A stretch of 64,000 nucleotides of DNA from Clostridium tetanomorphum (GCF_017873215.1 NZ_JAGGKA010000018.1:36960-100959), one strand, 5' to 3'; positions 36,996 to 47,174 are shown, counted from the first letter of the stretch. Numbers and translations are program-made. The notes: generated from the letters alone by a model not told the origin.

Positions 36996-37069
36996 ATATA
37001 AAAATACATTTAAAATGTTTATAAGGACAAATTAGTAATATAAAAAATAATTAAATGAGGTGGATGAAT

Positions 37070-38749
37070 ATGATAAAAGTACCAAGCGATATTGAAATTG
37101 CACAAAGCGCAAATATGAAACCAATAGCTGAAATAGCTGAAAAATATGGAATTCTAGAAGATGAACTAGAGCTTTATGGAAAATACAAAGCAAAGATATC
37201 ATTTGATGCATTTAAAAGATTAGAAAACAAACCAAATGGTAAATTAGTTTTAGTTACAGCAATAAGCCCAACACCAGCAGGAGAGGGAAAATCAACTACT
37301 TCAATAGGATTAGGTCAGGCTTTAAATAAAATAGGAAAGAAAACATATATAGCTTTAAGAGAACCTTCATTAGGACCTGTATTTGGAGTTAAAGGAGGAG
37401 CAGCTGGTGGTGGATATGCACAGGTTGTTCCAATGGAAGATATTAATTTACACTTTACTGGAGATATGCATGCTATAACTGCTGCTAATAACCTTTTATC
37501 AGCAGCAATAGATAATCACATTCATCATGGAAATACTCTAAGAATTGATTCTAGACAAATCGTTTGGAAGAGAGTTATAGATATGAATGACAGAGCTTTA
37601 AGACATGTTACAGTTGGCCTTGGCGGCAAAGCTTGTGGATTTGTAAGAGAAGATGGATTCATGATAACAGTTGCTTCAGAAGTTATGGCTATACTTTGTC
37701 TAGCAAGTGATCTAATGGATTTAAAAGATAGATTAGGAAAAATAATAGTTGCTTATGATTTAGATGGAAATCCAGTAACAGCTAAAGATTTAAAAGTAAA
37801 TGGTGCTATGGCAATGTTATTAAAAGAAGCTATAAAACCAAATATTGTTCAGACTCTTGAAAATACACCAGCTCTTATTCATGGTGGACCATTTGCTAAC
37901 ATAGCTCATGGATGTAACTCATTAATAGCAACAAAATTAGCATTAAAATTAGGAGAAATCGTTGTAACAGAAGCAGGATTTGGTGCAGATCTTGGAGCTG
38001 AAAAGTTCTTAGATATAAAATGCAGATATGGTGGTTTAAAGCCAGATGCAGTAGTTATAGTTGCTACAATTAGAGCGTTAAAAATGCATGGTGGAGTTAA
38101 GAAAACAGAATTAGGAAATGAAAATTTAGAAGCATTAGATAAAGGATTTGCAAACTTAGCTAAACAAGTAGAAAATATGAGAAAATTCGGTTTACCAGTT
38201 TTAGTAGCTGTTAATAGATTTGTAAATGATACAGAAGCAGAAATAGAATTATTAACAAATAAATGTAAAGAATTTGGAGTTGAAGTTTCATTAAATGAAT
38301 GCTGGGGAAGAGGAGGAGAAGGTGGAGTTGAAATGGCTGAAAAGCTTGTTAACATTCTCCAAACTGAAGAATCTCACTACAAACCACTTTATGATGTAGA
38401 AGCTTCAATAACAGAAAAACTTAATACAATTGTTAAAGAAATTTATGGTGGAGATGGAGTTGAAATAGACTCAGCTGCTATGAAACAGATTAAAAAGCTT
38501 GAAGAATTAGGACTAGATAAATTGCCAATATGTATGGCTAAAACTCAGTTCTCATTCTCAGATGATCCAAATTTAGTTGGAGCACCAAAAGGATTCAAAA
38601 TTACTGTTAAAGATGTTAGAGTATCAGCAGGTGCTGGATTTATAGTATGCCAGACAAGCAATATTATGGTTATGCCAGGACTTCCAAAGGTTCCAGCAGC
38701 AGAAAAAATGGATGTTGATGAAAATGGAGTTATCACAGGTTTATTCTAG
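37070..38749 (+). CDS. fhs: Formate-tetrahydrofolate ligase
   Basis: Interconverts formate + THF + ATP and 10-formyl-THF. In histidine fermenters it can run toward ATP and formate. 559 residues, normal length. The ATP-binding loop is [14 protein letters not shown]; other conserved blocks are [38 protein letters not shown] and [11 protein letters not shown]. Among three ATGs, 37070 is chosen because GAGGTGG lies 6 nt upstream; the ATGs at 37055 and 37064 overlap or precede it. Follows folT by 74 bp; fchA follows. Confidence 0.96.
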   Translation: MIKVPSDIEIAQSANMKPIAEIAEKYGILEDELELYGKYKAKISFDAFKRLENKPNGKLVLVTAISPTPAGEGKSTTSIGLGQALNKIGKKTYIALREPSLGPVFGVKGGAAGGGYAQVVPMEDINLHFTGDMHAITAANNLLSAAIDNHIHHGNTLRIDSRQIVWKRVIDMNDRALRHVTVGLGGKACGFVREDGFMITVASEVMAILCLASDLMDLKDRLGKIIVAYDLDGNPVTAKDLKVNGAMAMLLKEAIKPNIVQTLENTPALIHGGPFANIAHGCNSLIATKLALKLGEIVVTEAGFGADLGAEKFLDIKCRYGGLKPDAVVIVATIRALKMHGGVKKTELGNENLEALDKGFANLAKQVENMRKFGLPVLVAVNRFVNDTEAEIELLTNKCKEFGVEVSLNECWGRGGEGGVEMAEKLVNILQTEESHYKPLYDVEASITEKLNTIVKEIYGGDGVEIDSAAMKQIKKLEELGLDKLPICMAKTQFSFSDDPNLVGAPKGFKITVKDVRVSAGAGFIVCQTSNIMVMPGLPKVPAAEKMDVDENGVITGLF

Positions 38750-38770
38750 TAAGACGCCTTTCTAAATATA

Positions 38771-38809
38771 GTTCTATGAGTCTCTTTATTGTAAGGGGAC
38801 TCATAGAAC
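38771..38809 (+). other. Intercistronic hairpin fhs-fchA
   Basis: GTTCTATGAGTC (38771-38782) and GACTCATAGAAC (38798-38809) pair perfectly. The stem extends inward through G-T pairs to about 17 bp with a 5-nt loop. No U-run follows, so partial termination or an mRNA end-protector is more likely than a full stop. Confidence 0.5.
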
Positions 38810-38845
38810 AAAATAATATTACTGAAAAAATGGGAGGAATTAATT

Positions 38846-39463
38846 ATGCTTAAAGAAATGACAGTTAAAGAATTTATATATGAAACAGCTTCAGATTCAC
38901 CAGCACCTGGTGGTGGAAGTATTGCAGCTCTTAGTGCAGCTTCAGCAGCGGCATTAATAGAAATGGTTGCTAACTTAACTATAGGTAAAAAAGGTTATGA
39001 AGAAGTGCAAGGAGAAATGGAAGAAGTTAAAAAAGTAGCTTCCAAATATAAAGAAAAATTTGTTAATTACATAGATGAAGATTCAGACTCTTTTAATAAG
39101 ATAATGGCAGCTTTTAAAATGCCAAAAGATACAGATGAGCAAAAATCTGAAAGAACTAAAGCAGTACAACAAGGATTTAAAGGAGCAGCAACAGTTCCGT
39201 TAAATGTAGGTAAAGATGCTTTTGCATTACTTAAGTTAGCTGAAAAGGTAGTATTAAAGGGTAATCAAAATGCAGTAACAGACGGAGCAGTAGCAGCAAT
39301 GTCAGCTAGAACAGCAGTACATTCAGCTTTTTATAATGTGAAGATTAATTTAGGTTCTATAAAAGATGAAGAGTTTGTAAACAATGCTAAAAAAGAGATG
39401 GAAGAATTAGAGTCTAAAGTAAATGAAATAGAAAAAGAAATTCTTTCAAAAGTTAATTTATAA
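38846..39463 (+). CDS. fchA: Cyclodeaminase/cyclohydrolase family protein (formimino-THF cyclodeaminase)
   Basis: A 205-residue helical enzyme of the FTCD_C/FchA family: TSDSPAPGGG-type motif (ASDSPAPGGGSIAALSAASA), MVANLTIGKKGY, DEDSDSFNKIMAAFKMPK and AVTDGAVAAMSARTAV. It closes 5-formimino-THF to 5,10-methenyl-THF with release of ammonia. Some relatives (Methylobacterium FchA) instead act as methenyl-THF cyclohydrolase, so it might also make 10-formyl-THF. No folD is visible in the window. SD TGGGAGGA precedes the ATG. Last gene of the ftcD-folT-fhs-fchA run. Confidence 0.92.
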   Translation: MLKEMTVKEFIYETASDSPAPGGGSIAALSAASAAALIEMVANLTIGKKGYEEVQGEMEEVKKVASKYKEKFVNYIDEDSDSFNKIMAAFKMPKDTDEQKSERTKAVQQGFKGAATVPLNVGKDAFALLKLAEKVVLKGNQNAVTDGAVAAMSARTAVHSAFYNVKINLGSIKDEEFVNNAKKEMEELESKVNEIEKEILSKVNL

Positions 39464-39485
39464 AATATATACCTCCAAAATGCTA

Positions 39486-39513
39486 TTGACAGTTTATTAA
39501 ATTAGGTTATAAT
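39486..39513 (+). promoter_or_regulatory. SigmaA promoter of valS
   Basis: TTGACA (39486-39491), 16-bp spacer, TATAAT (39508-39513), directly upstream of the T-box leader. Confidence 0.85.
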
Positions 39514-39539
39514 AAAAGTTATTATAATAAAATATGTAA

Positions 39540-39776
39540 AAGCTTTGAAAAAGAGGAGTAGAGGATAATAATACCAAGAGAGGAAAGTTCAATGGGTGAA
39601 AGACTTTCTGTATGAGTTTCCTTGAAGGTAGCTTTTGAGCTTCTTTACTGAAATAGTAGTAGGTAAAGACGGTTTTCTTAATCGTTAAATTTATAAGAGC
39701 CTGTAATTTATTTTGCAGGAAAAAAGGTGGTAACGCGCGCTGTCGTCCTTTTAAGGATTGGCAGCGCTTTTTGTAT
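39540..39776 (+). ncRNA. T-box leader, valine-specific
   Basis: Tandem stems after the promoter lead to the T-box sequence AGGTGGTAACGCG (39725-39737), a small variant of AGGGTGGNACCGCG. The terminator follows: GCGCTG (39737-39742) pairs with CAGCGC (39762-39767), then TTTTT. In the specifier loop I read GAAG-GTA-GC, with GUA at 39628-39630, a valine codon. This matches valS downstream and the tRNA-Val(UAC) encoded at 63438. Uncharged tRNA-Val should open the leader. Confidence 0.88.
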
Positions 39777-39782
39777 AAACAG

Positions 39783-39908
39783 AGTTCTTGCTTCAGAGGG
39801 AGTTTTTTACTCCCGCTAGAACTTAGAAATCGTTATCCAGGGACGTAGCCGCTCTTTGCTCCCATTTTGAAGAAGATGGGAGAATTAGAGCGGGTAGTCA
39901 TCGGATAA
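39783..39908 (+). other. Structured RNA segment between T-box and valS
   Basis: Two strong folds occur beyond the T-box terminator. Fold 1 (39783-39822): GTTCT / AGAAC around GGGAGT / ACTCCC with a T-rich loop. Fold 2 (39833-39908): nested stems TTATCC/GGATAA, CCGCTCT/AGAGCGG and CTCCCAT/ATGGGAG. The valS SD (AAGGAGGA) follows 12 nt later. I recognise no known riboswitch. Confidence 0.55.
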
Positions 39909-39934
39909 AAAATAAGCATAAGGAGGAAATACAT

Positions 39935-42577
39935 ATGAATGAAAATTTAAATATTGCAAAGACTTATGATCCTAAAGAATTTGAAGAAAGATTATATAAA
40001 CATTGGGAGGAGGCTAAGTATTTTACACCAGAAGTGGATAAAAGTAAAAAGCCTTTTACTATAGTAATGCCACCTCCAAATATAACAGGTAAATTACACC
40101 TAGGTCACGCATTAGATAATAGTTTACAGGATTTTTTGATTAGAGCTAAGAGAATGCAAGGATATAGCACATTATGGCTTCCAGGTGAAGACCATGCAAG
40201 TATAGCTACAGAAGTAAAGGTAGAAAATGAACTGTTAAAGCAAGGGCTTAAGAAAAAAGAGATGGGAAGAGAAAAATTCCTTGAAGAAGTATGGAAATGG
40301 TCTGATGAATATAGAGAAAGAATAAGAACTCAGCTTAAGAAAATGGGAGTTTCAGCAGACTTTACAAGAGAAAGCTTTACTATGGATGAGAGCCTAAACA
40401 AAGCTGTAAGAGCGGTATTTGTAAAGTTATATGATGAAGGATTAATTTATCGTGGAAATAGAATAGTTAATTGGTGCCCCAAATGTATGACAGCATTATC
40501 AGATGCAGAAATTGAATATGAAGAGCATGCAGGACATTTCTGGCATATTAAATATCCTGTTGTAGGATCAGACGAATACTTAGAAATAGCTACTACAAGA
40601 CCTGAGACAATGCTTGGAGATACTGCTGTAGCTGTTAATCCAAAGGATGAAAGATATGCTCATTTAGTTGGCAAAAAACTTATGCTTCCTTTAGTAAATA
40701 AGGAGATTCCTATAGTTGCAGATGATTATGTAGATATGGAATTTGGAACAGGAGCTGTTAAAATAACTCCAGCTCATGACCCAAATGATTATCAAGTTGG
40801 AAAAAGACACAACCTTCCAGAAGTTATAGTTATGAATGAAAATGGAACTATAAATGAATTAGGTGGAAAGTATGCTGGATTGGATAGATATGAAGCTAGA
40901 AAAGTTATAGTTGAAGATTTAAAGGAACAGGGATTCTTAGTAAATATAAAGGATCATAGTCATAATGTAAGTTGTCATGATAGATGTGGCTCAGTTATTG
41001 AGCCTATGATATCAAAACAATGGTATGTAAAGATGGAAGAACTTGCAAAGCCAGCTATTAATATTGTAAGAAATAAAGAGATTAAATTTGTTCCTGAAAG
41101 GTTTGATAAAACATATTTTAACTGGATGGAAAACATTCAGGATTGGTGTATATCAAGACAGTTATGGTGGGGACATAGAATACCAGTATGGTACTGTGAG
41201 GATTGTGGCGAAATGATAGTATCTATGGAAGAGCCAACTCAATGTACAAAATGTTCAAGTCATAATTTAAAACAAGATGATGATGTACTTGATACATGGT
41301 TTAGTTCAGCATTATGGCCATTCTCAACTTTAGGTTGGCCAGACAAGACAGAAGATCTAGAATACTTCTATCCAACAGATGTACTTGTTACAGCATATGA
41401 TATTATATTCTTCTGGGTTGCTAGAATGATATTTTCAGCATTACACAATATGAACGACATACCATTTCATACTGTACTTATTCATGGTATAGTTAGAGAC
41501 TCTAATGGTAAAAAGATGTCTAAGTCTTTAGGAAATGGTGTAGATCCATTAGATATAATAGATAAATATGGAGCTGATGCATTAAGGTTTATGTTAATTA
41601 CTGGTAACGCTCCAGGAAATGATATAAGATTCTATGAAGAAAAAGTAGAAGCAGCTAGAAATTTTGCAAATAAAATATGGAATGCGTCAAGATTTGTTAT
41701 GATGCATCTTGATAAAGAACTTATGGAAAAATATAAAGATTGCAAAGATTATACAGCAGCTGATAAATGGATTTTATCTAGAGCTAACACTGTAGTAAAA
41801 GAGGTAACAGACAACATAGATAAATATGAGTTAGGAATAGCGTCACAAAAGGTTTATGATTTTATGTGGAGTGAATTTTGTGATTGGTATATTGAACTTG
41901 TAAAACCTGTACTGTACGGTGAAGATGAAAAAGCTAAGGGAGTAGTATTTAATGTATTATTTAGTGTTCTTACTACAGGACTTAAATTATTACACCCTGT
42001 AATGCCATTTATAACTGAAGAAATATATACTCATCTTCAAGAAGAAGAAAAAACTATAGCAACTTCTAAGTGGCCAGAATATAAAGAAGAGTTAAAAGAT
42101 GAAAAAGCAGAAGAAAATATGAATTATATAATAGAAGCAATAAAAGCTCTTAGAAATGTTAGAGTTGAAATGAACGTACCTCCTTCAAGAAAAGCTAAGG
42201 TTATGATATATGCTATGGAAGGAAAATATGCTTTTGAGTCAGGAAAGATTTATTTTGAAAAGCTAGCTTCTGCAAGTGAAGTAACTTTCTTAAATTCAAA
42301 AGAAGAAGCACCAGAAAATGCTGTATCAGCTCTTACAAAAGGTGCAGAAATATATATGCCATTACTTGACTTAGTAGATTTAGAAAAAGAATTAGATAGA
42401 TTAAATAAGGAAAAGGAAAAACTAGAAAAAGAAATAGAAAGGGTAGAGAAGAAACTTTCTAATAAAGGCTTTGTAGCTAAAGCTCCTGAATCAGTTGTTA
42501 ATGAAGAAAAGGCTAAGGGAGAAAAGTATAGAGAAATGCTTAATTCAGTAATGGAAAGAATAAACAACTTAAAATAG
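39935..42577 (+). CDS. valS: Valyl-tRNA synthetase
   Basis: Class I aminoacyl-tRNA synthetase that charges tRNA-Val, 880 residues. The HIGH-type motif lies in [15 protein letters not shown] and the KMSKS motif in [17 protein letters not shown]. The editing domain ([16 protein letters not shown]) and a C-terminal coiled coil ([20 protein letters not shown]) are present, as usual for ValRS. The zinc-binding type cysteines WCPKCM and CEDCGEM...CTKCSS are visible. SD AGGAGGA precedes the ATG. Controlled by the T-box leader upstream. Confidence 0.97.
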   Translation: MNENLNIAKTYDPKEFEERLYKHWEEAKYFTPEVDKSKKPFTIVMPPPNITGKLHLGHALDNSLQDFLIRAKRMQGYSTLWLPGEDHASIATEVKVENELLKQGLKKKEMGREKFLEEVWKWSDEYRERIRTQLKKMGVSADFTRESFTMDESLNKAVRAVFVKLYDEGLIYRGNRIVNWCPKCMTALSDAEIEYEEHAGHFWHIKYPVVGSDEYLEIATTRPETMLGDTAVAVNPKDERYAHLVGKKLMLPLVNKEIPIVADDYVDMEFGTGAVKITPAHDPNDYQVGKRHNLPEVIVMNENGTINELGGKYAGLDRYEARKVIVEDLKEQGFLVNIKDHSHNVSCHDRCGSVIEPMISKQWYVKMEELAKPAINIVRNKEIKFVPERFDKTYFNWMENIQDWCISRQLWWGHRIPVWYCEDCGEMIVSMEEPTQCTKCSSHNLKQDDDVLDTWFSSALWPFSTLGWPDKTEDLEYFYPTDVLVTAYDIIFFWVARMIFSALHNMNDIPFHTVLIHGIVRDSNGKKMSKSLGNGVDPLDIIDKYGADALRFMLITGNAPGNDIRFYEEKVEAARNFANKIWNASRFVMMHLDKELMEKYKDCKDYTAADKWILSRANTVVKEVTDNIDKYELGIASQKVYDFMWSEFCDWYIELVKPVLYGEDEKAKGVVFNVLFSVLTTGLKLLHPVMPFITEEIYTHLQEEEKTIATSKWPEYKEELKDEKAEENMNYIIEAIKALRNVRVEMNVPPSRKAKVMIYAMEGKYAFESGKIYFEKLASASEVTFLNSKEEAPENAVSALTKGAEIYMPLLDLVDLEKELDRLNKEKEKLEKEIERVEKKLSNKGFVAKAPESVVNEEKAKGEKYREMLNSVMERINNLK

Positions 42578-42659
42578 TTAATAATGAATAGAGAATAGTG
42601 AGGAATAAAGGATGTTTTTTTCATTTACTCTTCACTATTTGTTCTTAACTCTTAACTAA
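42577..42659. repeat. Imperfect long hairpin between valS and folC
   Basis: AGTTAATAATGAATAGAGAA... pairs imperfectly with ...TTCTTAACTCTTAACT around GAATAGTGA/TCACTATT-type stems and a T7 loop. It starts at the valS stop and resembles the other hairpin elements of the window in size and placement. It may serve as the valS terminator. Confidence 0.5.
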
Positions 42660-42679
42660 CAGAAAGTGGGGGATTTATT

Positions 42680-43978
42680 ATGAATTATAATGAAGCAATG
42701 GCCTATATTGAAAATACAGCTAAATTTGGTAGCAATTTAGGTACTGAAAGAACAGAGAAAATATTAGAATTGCTAGGAAATCCTCATAAACAGTTAAAAT
42801 GTATACATATTGCAGGAACTAATGGAAAAGGTTCTACTACTACGATGATAACAAAGATACTTATGGAATCAGGTTTTAAAGTTGGAATGTATACATCTCC
42901 TTTTATAGAAGAATTTGAAGAAAGAATGCAAATTAATGGAGAAAACATTCCAAAATGCGATTTAGCAAAAATAGTGACTAAAGTATCAGAAGCAGTTGAA
43001 AGGGTAATAGAATTAGGATATGAGCATCCAACAGAGTTTGAAATAATAACTTGTGCTATGTTTCTATATTATTATGAGTCAAAAGTAGATTATGCAGTTA
43101 TAGAAGTAGGTCTTGGTGGAAGAATGGATTCTACTAATGTTATAACTCCTTTAGTAAGTGTGATAACATCTATAAGCTATGATCATATGCAAATACTTGG
43201 AGATACTCTTGGTAAAATTGCTTTTGAAAAAGGTGGAATAATAAAAGAGAAAGTTCCAGTTGTATTATATCCGCAAAAGAAGGAAGCAGAAGAAGTAATT
43301 AAAAAAATATGTGAAGAGAAAAGTAGCCACCTAACATTGGTAAGTGAAGATTCTGTGAAATATATTAATAAAGATTTGCCTAATGAATACTATCAGAATT
43401 TTACGGTGAAAACTGAAAATAATGAATACGAAGTGCAACTTTCTTTGTTAGGAACTCACCAAATATTAAATTGTTCAGTAGTATTACATACTATTGACCA
43501 ATTAATAAAACAAGGAATTAATATTAAAAAAGAACATATTTATAAGGCGTTAAAAGAAGTGAAATGGGCTGGAAGATTAGAAATTATGAGTAAAAATCCA
43601 TTAGTAGTATTAGATGGAGCGCATAATATAGATGGAATTACTAATCTTAAAAACAGTGTAGAAAGATATTTTAAGTATAATAAAATGGTATTAATACTTG
43701 GAATACTTGCAGATAAACAGGTAGAAGATATGGTAAGAACTATAACCCCTATGGCATACAAAGTTATAGCTGTTACTCCTCATAGTTATAGAGCTGAAAA
43801 TTCTAATATTTTAGTGGAAGTAATTAAAAAACACAATAAAAATTGTGAATCAATAGATGACTATGAAGAAGCTTATAAAAAGGCATTGAGTTATTGTAAT
43901 GAAGATGATTTAGTTTTAATTTCAGGATCTCTTTATATGATTGGAGATATGCGAAAAATTGTAAGAAAACTTCTATAG
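42680..43978 (+). CDS. folC: Bifunctional folylpolyglutamate synthase / dihydrofolate synthase
   Basis: Adds glutamate to dihydropteroate and to reduced folates, helping retain them in the cell. 432 residues, Mur-ligase fold. Visible motifs: P-loop HIAGTNGKGSTTTMI, MYTSPFIEEFEERMQING, EVGLGGRMDSTNVI, SISYDHMQILGDTLGKIAFEK (Lys of the carbamate type) and VLDGAHNIDGI. SD AGTGGGGG precedes the ATG. Sits behind valS as it often does in clostridia, and supports the folate chemistry of the hut island. Confidence 0.95.
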   Translation: MNYNEAMAYIENTAKFGSNLGTERTEKILELLGNPHKQLKCIHIAGTNGKGSTTTMITKILMESGFKVGMYTSPFIEEFEERMQINGENIPKCDLAKIVTKVSEAVERVIELGYEHPTEFEIITCAMFLYYYESKVDYAVIEVGLGGRMDSTNVITPLVSVITSISYDHMQILGDTLGKIAFEKGGIIKEKVPVVLYPQKKEAEEVIKKICEEKSSHLTLVSEDSVKYINKDLPNEYYQNFTVKTENNEYEVQLSLLGTHQILNCSVVLHTIDQLIKQGINIKKEHIYKALKEVKWAGRLEIMSKNPLVVLDGAHNIDGITNLKNSVERYFKYNKMVLILGILADKQVEDMVRTITPMAYKVIAVTPHSYRAENSNILVEVIKKHNKNCESIDDYEEAYKKALSYCNEDDLVLISGSLYMIGDMRKIVRKLL

Positions 43979-43986
43979 GGCATAGA

Positions 43987-44060
43987 GTACAGAGCATAGA
44001 AAACAGAGTGGGATTTTTTTGCTTTGCAAAAATAATAAATCTGTAATTTGTGCTCTGTAC
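43987..44060. repeat. Intergenic stem-loop repeat (GTACAGAGCA family)
   Basis: GTACAGAGCA (43987-43996) and TGCTCTGTAC (44051-44060) pair perfectly. Inside is a smaller TTTTTGC-TTT-GCAAAAA hairpin. It starts 9 bp past the folC stop and lies between convergent genes. Confidence 0.6.
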
Positions 44061-44112
44061 AGGTCTGTAAAAAAAGTCTTTAAATTACAAATACACACTT
44101 CTTTGTACTCTA

Positions 44113-44358
44113 TTATCTATTAACAGCTTCTTCTAGGGCTTTTGAAAGTTGATCCGGACAGGAAGTTGATTTATTTCCACAAGTTATTCCTTTTAATCTA
44201 TTAACAGCTTCGTCTACTGGCATACCTTCTATAAGACTAGCTAATCCTTTTAAATTACCACTACATCCACCAGTGAAGTTAACTTTTCCAACTTTATTAT
44301 TAACTATTTCAAAATCAATTTTTTTTGAACAAACACCCTTTGGTTCATAACTATGCAT
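44113..44358 (-). CDS. TSCPD domain protein (TIGR03905 type)
   Basis: An 81-residue protein with the TSCPD signature near its end (CGNKSTSCPDQLSKALEEA) and a cysteine-containing N-terminal half (GVCSKKIDFEI, NFTGGCSGNLKGLASLIEG). TSCPD domains also occur at the C-terminus of B12-dependent ribonucleotide reductase; as a free protein its role is unknown. Four cysteines suggest metal or nucleotide binding. Monocistronic, facing folC. Confidence 0.85.
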   Translation of the reverse strand: MHSYEPKGVCSKKIDFEIVNNKVGKVNFTGGCSGNLKGLASLIEGMPVDEAVNRLKGITCGNKSTSCPDQLSKALEEAVNR

Positions 44359-44551
44359 TTTTATTCCTCACTTTCGTTTTTTAATAATAAATATATAGAT
44401 ATTATTTCTTTATTTATTTTAGAAAAGTTGCCACGTAATCTTTTTACTATATGATTATACTATATTTACACTATAACTTAATATTAATTAACAATATTTT
44501 ATCTCACTTTTTTATTTCCCTACATATTATATCTGTGAGGAGGGGAATGTA

Positions 44552-45442
44552 ATGAGTCATTTATTTATTTGTAATACATCTTCAGATTGTATATCTAAAG
44601 TAAATCTGGATACATTTAAAGAAGAAAATAAAATTACTTTAAATGTAGATAACTACTATAATAAAGTAGGCCCTCATGGAATATGTAATTATAAAGAAGA
44701 TAGATTAATAATAGCAAATAGTTATAGCAATAGTATTTCCATTATAGATATAGAAGAAAATAGAGAGAAAGATACTCATTTTATTGGAATGCATTGTAAC
44801 GATGTGGTGGTCTATAAGGACCAAGCTTATATAATATGCGGTGAAACAAATAATGTAGTAGTATTTGATTTAATAAAAAATAAGCTTTTAGAAGAAATTC
44901 CATGTGGAAGTCTTCCCCATAGTATAGCTTTAAATAAGGAAAAGAAAATATTACTAACATGCAATATGGAAAACGATAGTATAACTTTAATAGATTGTGA
45001 AAACAAAGATAATGTAAAAAATATAAAAGTAGGAACTTATCCAACTAAAGCATTGTTTAGTATAGATGGCCAATATATAATTGTTTGTGAAAGTAATTTA
45101 GGTTCAGATTTTAGAGGAAGTATAAGCATAATATCATTGAAAAATTTTAGAGTGCTTTATAGAATTCAGGTAGGTAATTCCCCTGTAGATATGTTTTTAG
45201 AAAATGAATTTTGTTATATATCTAATTTTGGAGACGGTAGCGTAAGTGTTATCAATATAAATTATTATGAGGAAGTTAAAAAATTAAATGTAGGTGGTAT
45301 GCCAAGAGGAATTATTAAACTAAATGATAGTATATATGTAGGAGATAATTATAATAATCTTCTCTTGAAAGTAAATATAGATACTGGAAATAAAAAAAAT
45401 ATACCGATAGGTGGTGAGCCTACAGGTATGTTATTATTATAA
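44552..45442 (+). CDS. YncE-like beta-propeller (YVTN-type repeat) protein
   Basis: A 296-residue protein built of about seven repeats of ~40 residues, each with a pattern like NSISIIDIEENRE, NNVVVFDLIKNKLLEEI, DSITLIDCENK and GSVSVININYYEEVKKLNVGG followed by P-x-G/S. This is the beta-propeller layout of YncE/SMP-30-like proteins. There is no signal peptide, so it is probably cytosolic. SD TGAGGAGGGG precedes the ATG. Function unknown. Its stop is 4 bp from the stop of the convergent next gene. Confidence 0.8.
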   Translation: MSHLFICNTSSDCISKVNLDTFKEENKITLNVDNYYNKVGPHGICNYKEDRLIIANSYSNSISIIDIEENREKDTHFIGMHCNDVVVYKDQAYIICGETNNVVVFDLIKNKLLEEIPCGSLPHSIALNKEKKILLTCNMENDSITLIDCENKDNVKNIKVGTYPTKALFSIDGQYIIVCESNLGSDFRGSISIISLKNFRVLYRIQVGNSPVDMFLENEFCYISNFGDGSVSVININYYEEVKKLNVGGMPRGIIKLNDSIYVGDNYNNLLLKVNIDTGNKKNIPIGGEPTGMLLL

Positions 45443-45446
45443 TAGT

Positions 45447-45974
45447 TTAATTTATTAATAAATTTAATATTTTGCTGTAAATTTCTGAGGAATTATTTTT
45501 CCATTTGCTACACAAATCTCTGGCCTGCTTATTAGAATCTACAGTTATTTTTAGGTCTAATAATGTTATATCATTTTCTACAGCTCTCAGATTTACAATA
45601 AATTTATCTTTATGTTCTATTGTATAGTCAGAAGTTATAGTTACCTCTCTTTTAATATTATTAATTTCTTTGTTTAAATATTCATCTAAAACATTTATTT
45701 TATTATTTGATATTCTATTGGAAAAAAGGACAAGAACCTTTTTTCCTTTTTCTGTTATTTCTAATCTATGTTTATTTTCATCTTCTGTATATTTTAAAAA
45801 GTTAGAGGAAACTAATTCAGAGAGATATTGCTGTAATGTAAAATAATTAATAAAATTATTTTCTAAAATAATTTGTGTAACTTGATTGTTGGTTATGGGA
45901 ATTTGGACTTTATTAAATATATAAAGCAGAAGAAGCTTATTTTCAGCTAATTCCAAAGTATCTTCAAACATCAT
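45447..45974 (-). CDS. DUF4364 family winged-helix protein
   Basis: A 175-residue protein starting FEDTLELAENKLLLLYIFNKV, the hallmark of DUF4364. The N-terminal ~80 residues look like a winged helix (ITNNQVTQIILENNFINYFTLQQYLSELVSSNFL, then a KHRLEITEKGKKVL wing). The C-terminal ~90 residues form a mixed alpha/beta domain. Probably a DNA-binding regulator; target unknown. SD GGGAGGAT precedes the ATG. Confidence 0.82.
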   Translation of the reverse strand: MMFEDTLELAENKLLLLYIFNKVQIPITNNQVTQIILENNFINYFTLQQYLSELVSSNFLKYTEDENKHRLEITEKGKKVLVLFSNRISNNKINVLDEYLNKEINNIKREVTITSDYTIEHKDKFIVNLRAVENDITLLDLKITVDSNKQARDLCSKWKNNSSEIYSKILNLLIN

Positions 45975-46181
45975 TTATCCTCCCTAGAAAATAAATAAAA
46001 TAATATTAATTATTATCAATCTTATTTTATTATAACACAAAATTTTTAAAATTAATAAATCCGCTATAAGAAATCTATTCTTCAATTTTTTACTTTTAAT
46101 ATAATAATAAAATAATAGTAATAATTAATATTAAACTAAGCATATAAAATTTAGAGAGTGATAAATTTGGAGGTATTATTA

Positions 46182-46940
46182 TTGAATAGAAAAGTTATAA
46201 AAAAACTAAAGGGTGCTATTTTTTTGCTTCTTCTCAGTGTTATTGCTTCTTTATTAATTAATAGTAAAGGAGTATTTTTGAGTCAAAGTAATAAAGTACC
46301 CATATATTCTGTTAAAACAGAAGAAAAAAAGGTTGCTATTACATTTGATGTTAATTGGGGACAGAGTAATACAAAAAAAATATTAGATATACTGGATAAA
46401 AACAATGTAAAAGCAACATTTTTTCTTATAGGTAATTGGATTGACGATTTTCCAGAGGAAACCAAAGAGATATACAAGAGAGGACATGAAATAGGTAACC
46501 ACTCCAATACACATCCAGATATGAGAAAAGTATCAAAAGGAAAGATCATAAATGAAATAAGTATAACAGATGCTAAAATAATGAAAATTATTGGCAAAAA
46601 TACAAAACTTTTTAGATGTCCTAGTGGATCTTATAATGATTCCGTTATAGATGTAGTAAATTCAACGGGACATTATTGTGTACAATGGGATGTTGATAGC
46701 ATAGATTGGAAAGCAGAGGGAGCTGATAAAGAATATAATAGAGTAATAAGTAAGACAAAGCCAGGTTCTATAATCTTATTTCACAATGATGGTAAATATA
46801 CTCCACAAACTTTACCAATTATAATAAGAGAGTTGAAACATAAAGGATACCAGTTTGTAACTGTTGGTGATTTAATATATAAAGAAAATTATTATATAAA
46901 TAATGAAGGAAAACAAATTAAGAAAATGGGTAAGCAGTAA
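46182..46940 (+). CDS. Polysaccharide deacetylase, PdaB-like
   Basis: A 252-residue membrane-anchored CE4 deacetylase. One N-terminal membrane segment (about 11-29) is followed by the NodB fold: ITFDVNWGQSNTKKILDIL (motif 1 Asp), HEIGNHSNTHPDM (HSxxH zinc motif), RCPSGSYNDSV (motif 3 Arg), WDVDSIDWK and ILFHNDGKYT. PdaB relatives act on spore or cell-wall peptidoglycan. The TTG at 46182 is chosen because TTGGAGG lies 8 nt upstream; the GTG at 46158 precedes the SD. Monocistronic. Confidence 0.88.
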   Translation: MNRKVIKKLKGAIFLLLLSVIASLLINSKGVFLSQSNKVPIYSVKTEEKKVAITFDVNWGQSNTKKILDILDKNNVKATFFLIGNWIDDFPEETKEIYKRGHEIGNHSNTHPDMRKVSKGKIINEISITDAKIMKIIGKNTKLFRCPSGSYNDSVIDVVNSTGHYCVQWDVDSIDWKAEGADKEYNRVISKTKPGSIILFHNDGKYTPQTLPIIIRELKHKGYQFVTVGDLIYKENYYINNEGKQIKKMGKQ

Positions 46941-47062
46941 TAATGTATAAATATTAATGTATTGATGAAAAGTCATATATATATTATAATGGAAATATAA
47001 GTAAAAATTAATATGATTTATGAATTTGATACAAACAAAGGAAGAGGAAGGTGGGAAAGTAT

Positions 47063-47107
47063 ATGTTTAAGATTAATAATTATATGTGTAAATCTCCATA
47101 TAGCTAA
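47063..47107 (+). CDS. Possible 14-residue micro-ORF
   Basis: GGAAGGTGGG lies 7 nt before an ATG that opens MFKINNYMCKSPYS and stop. The SD is as good as that of normal genes here. It lies 68 bp upstream of the next gene and could be a leader peptide or chance. Confidence 0.25.
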   Translation: MFKINNYMCKSPYS

Positions 47108-47174
47108 AAGAAAGTATAAAATATGAACTCCTGTTAAAAATATTGTTAGGATATATAAATAGGAGTTGAATATT

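Noticed and set aside
37906..38355. 149-codon reverse frame within fhs
   Set aside because: Antisense shadow of a well-conserved gene; no SD, biased composition.
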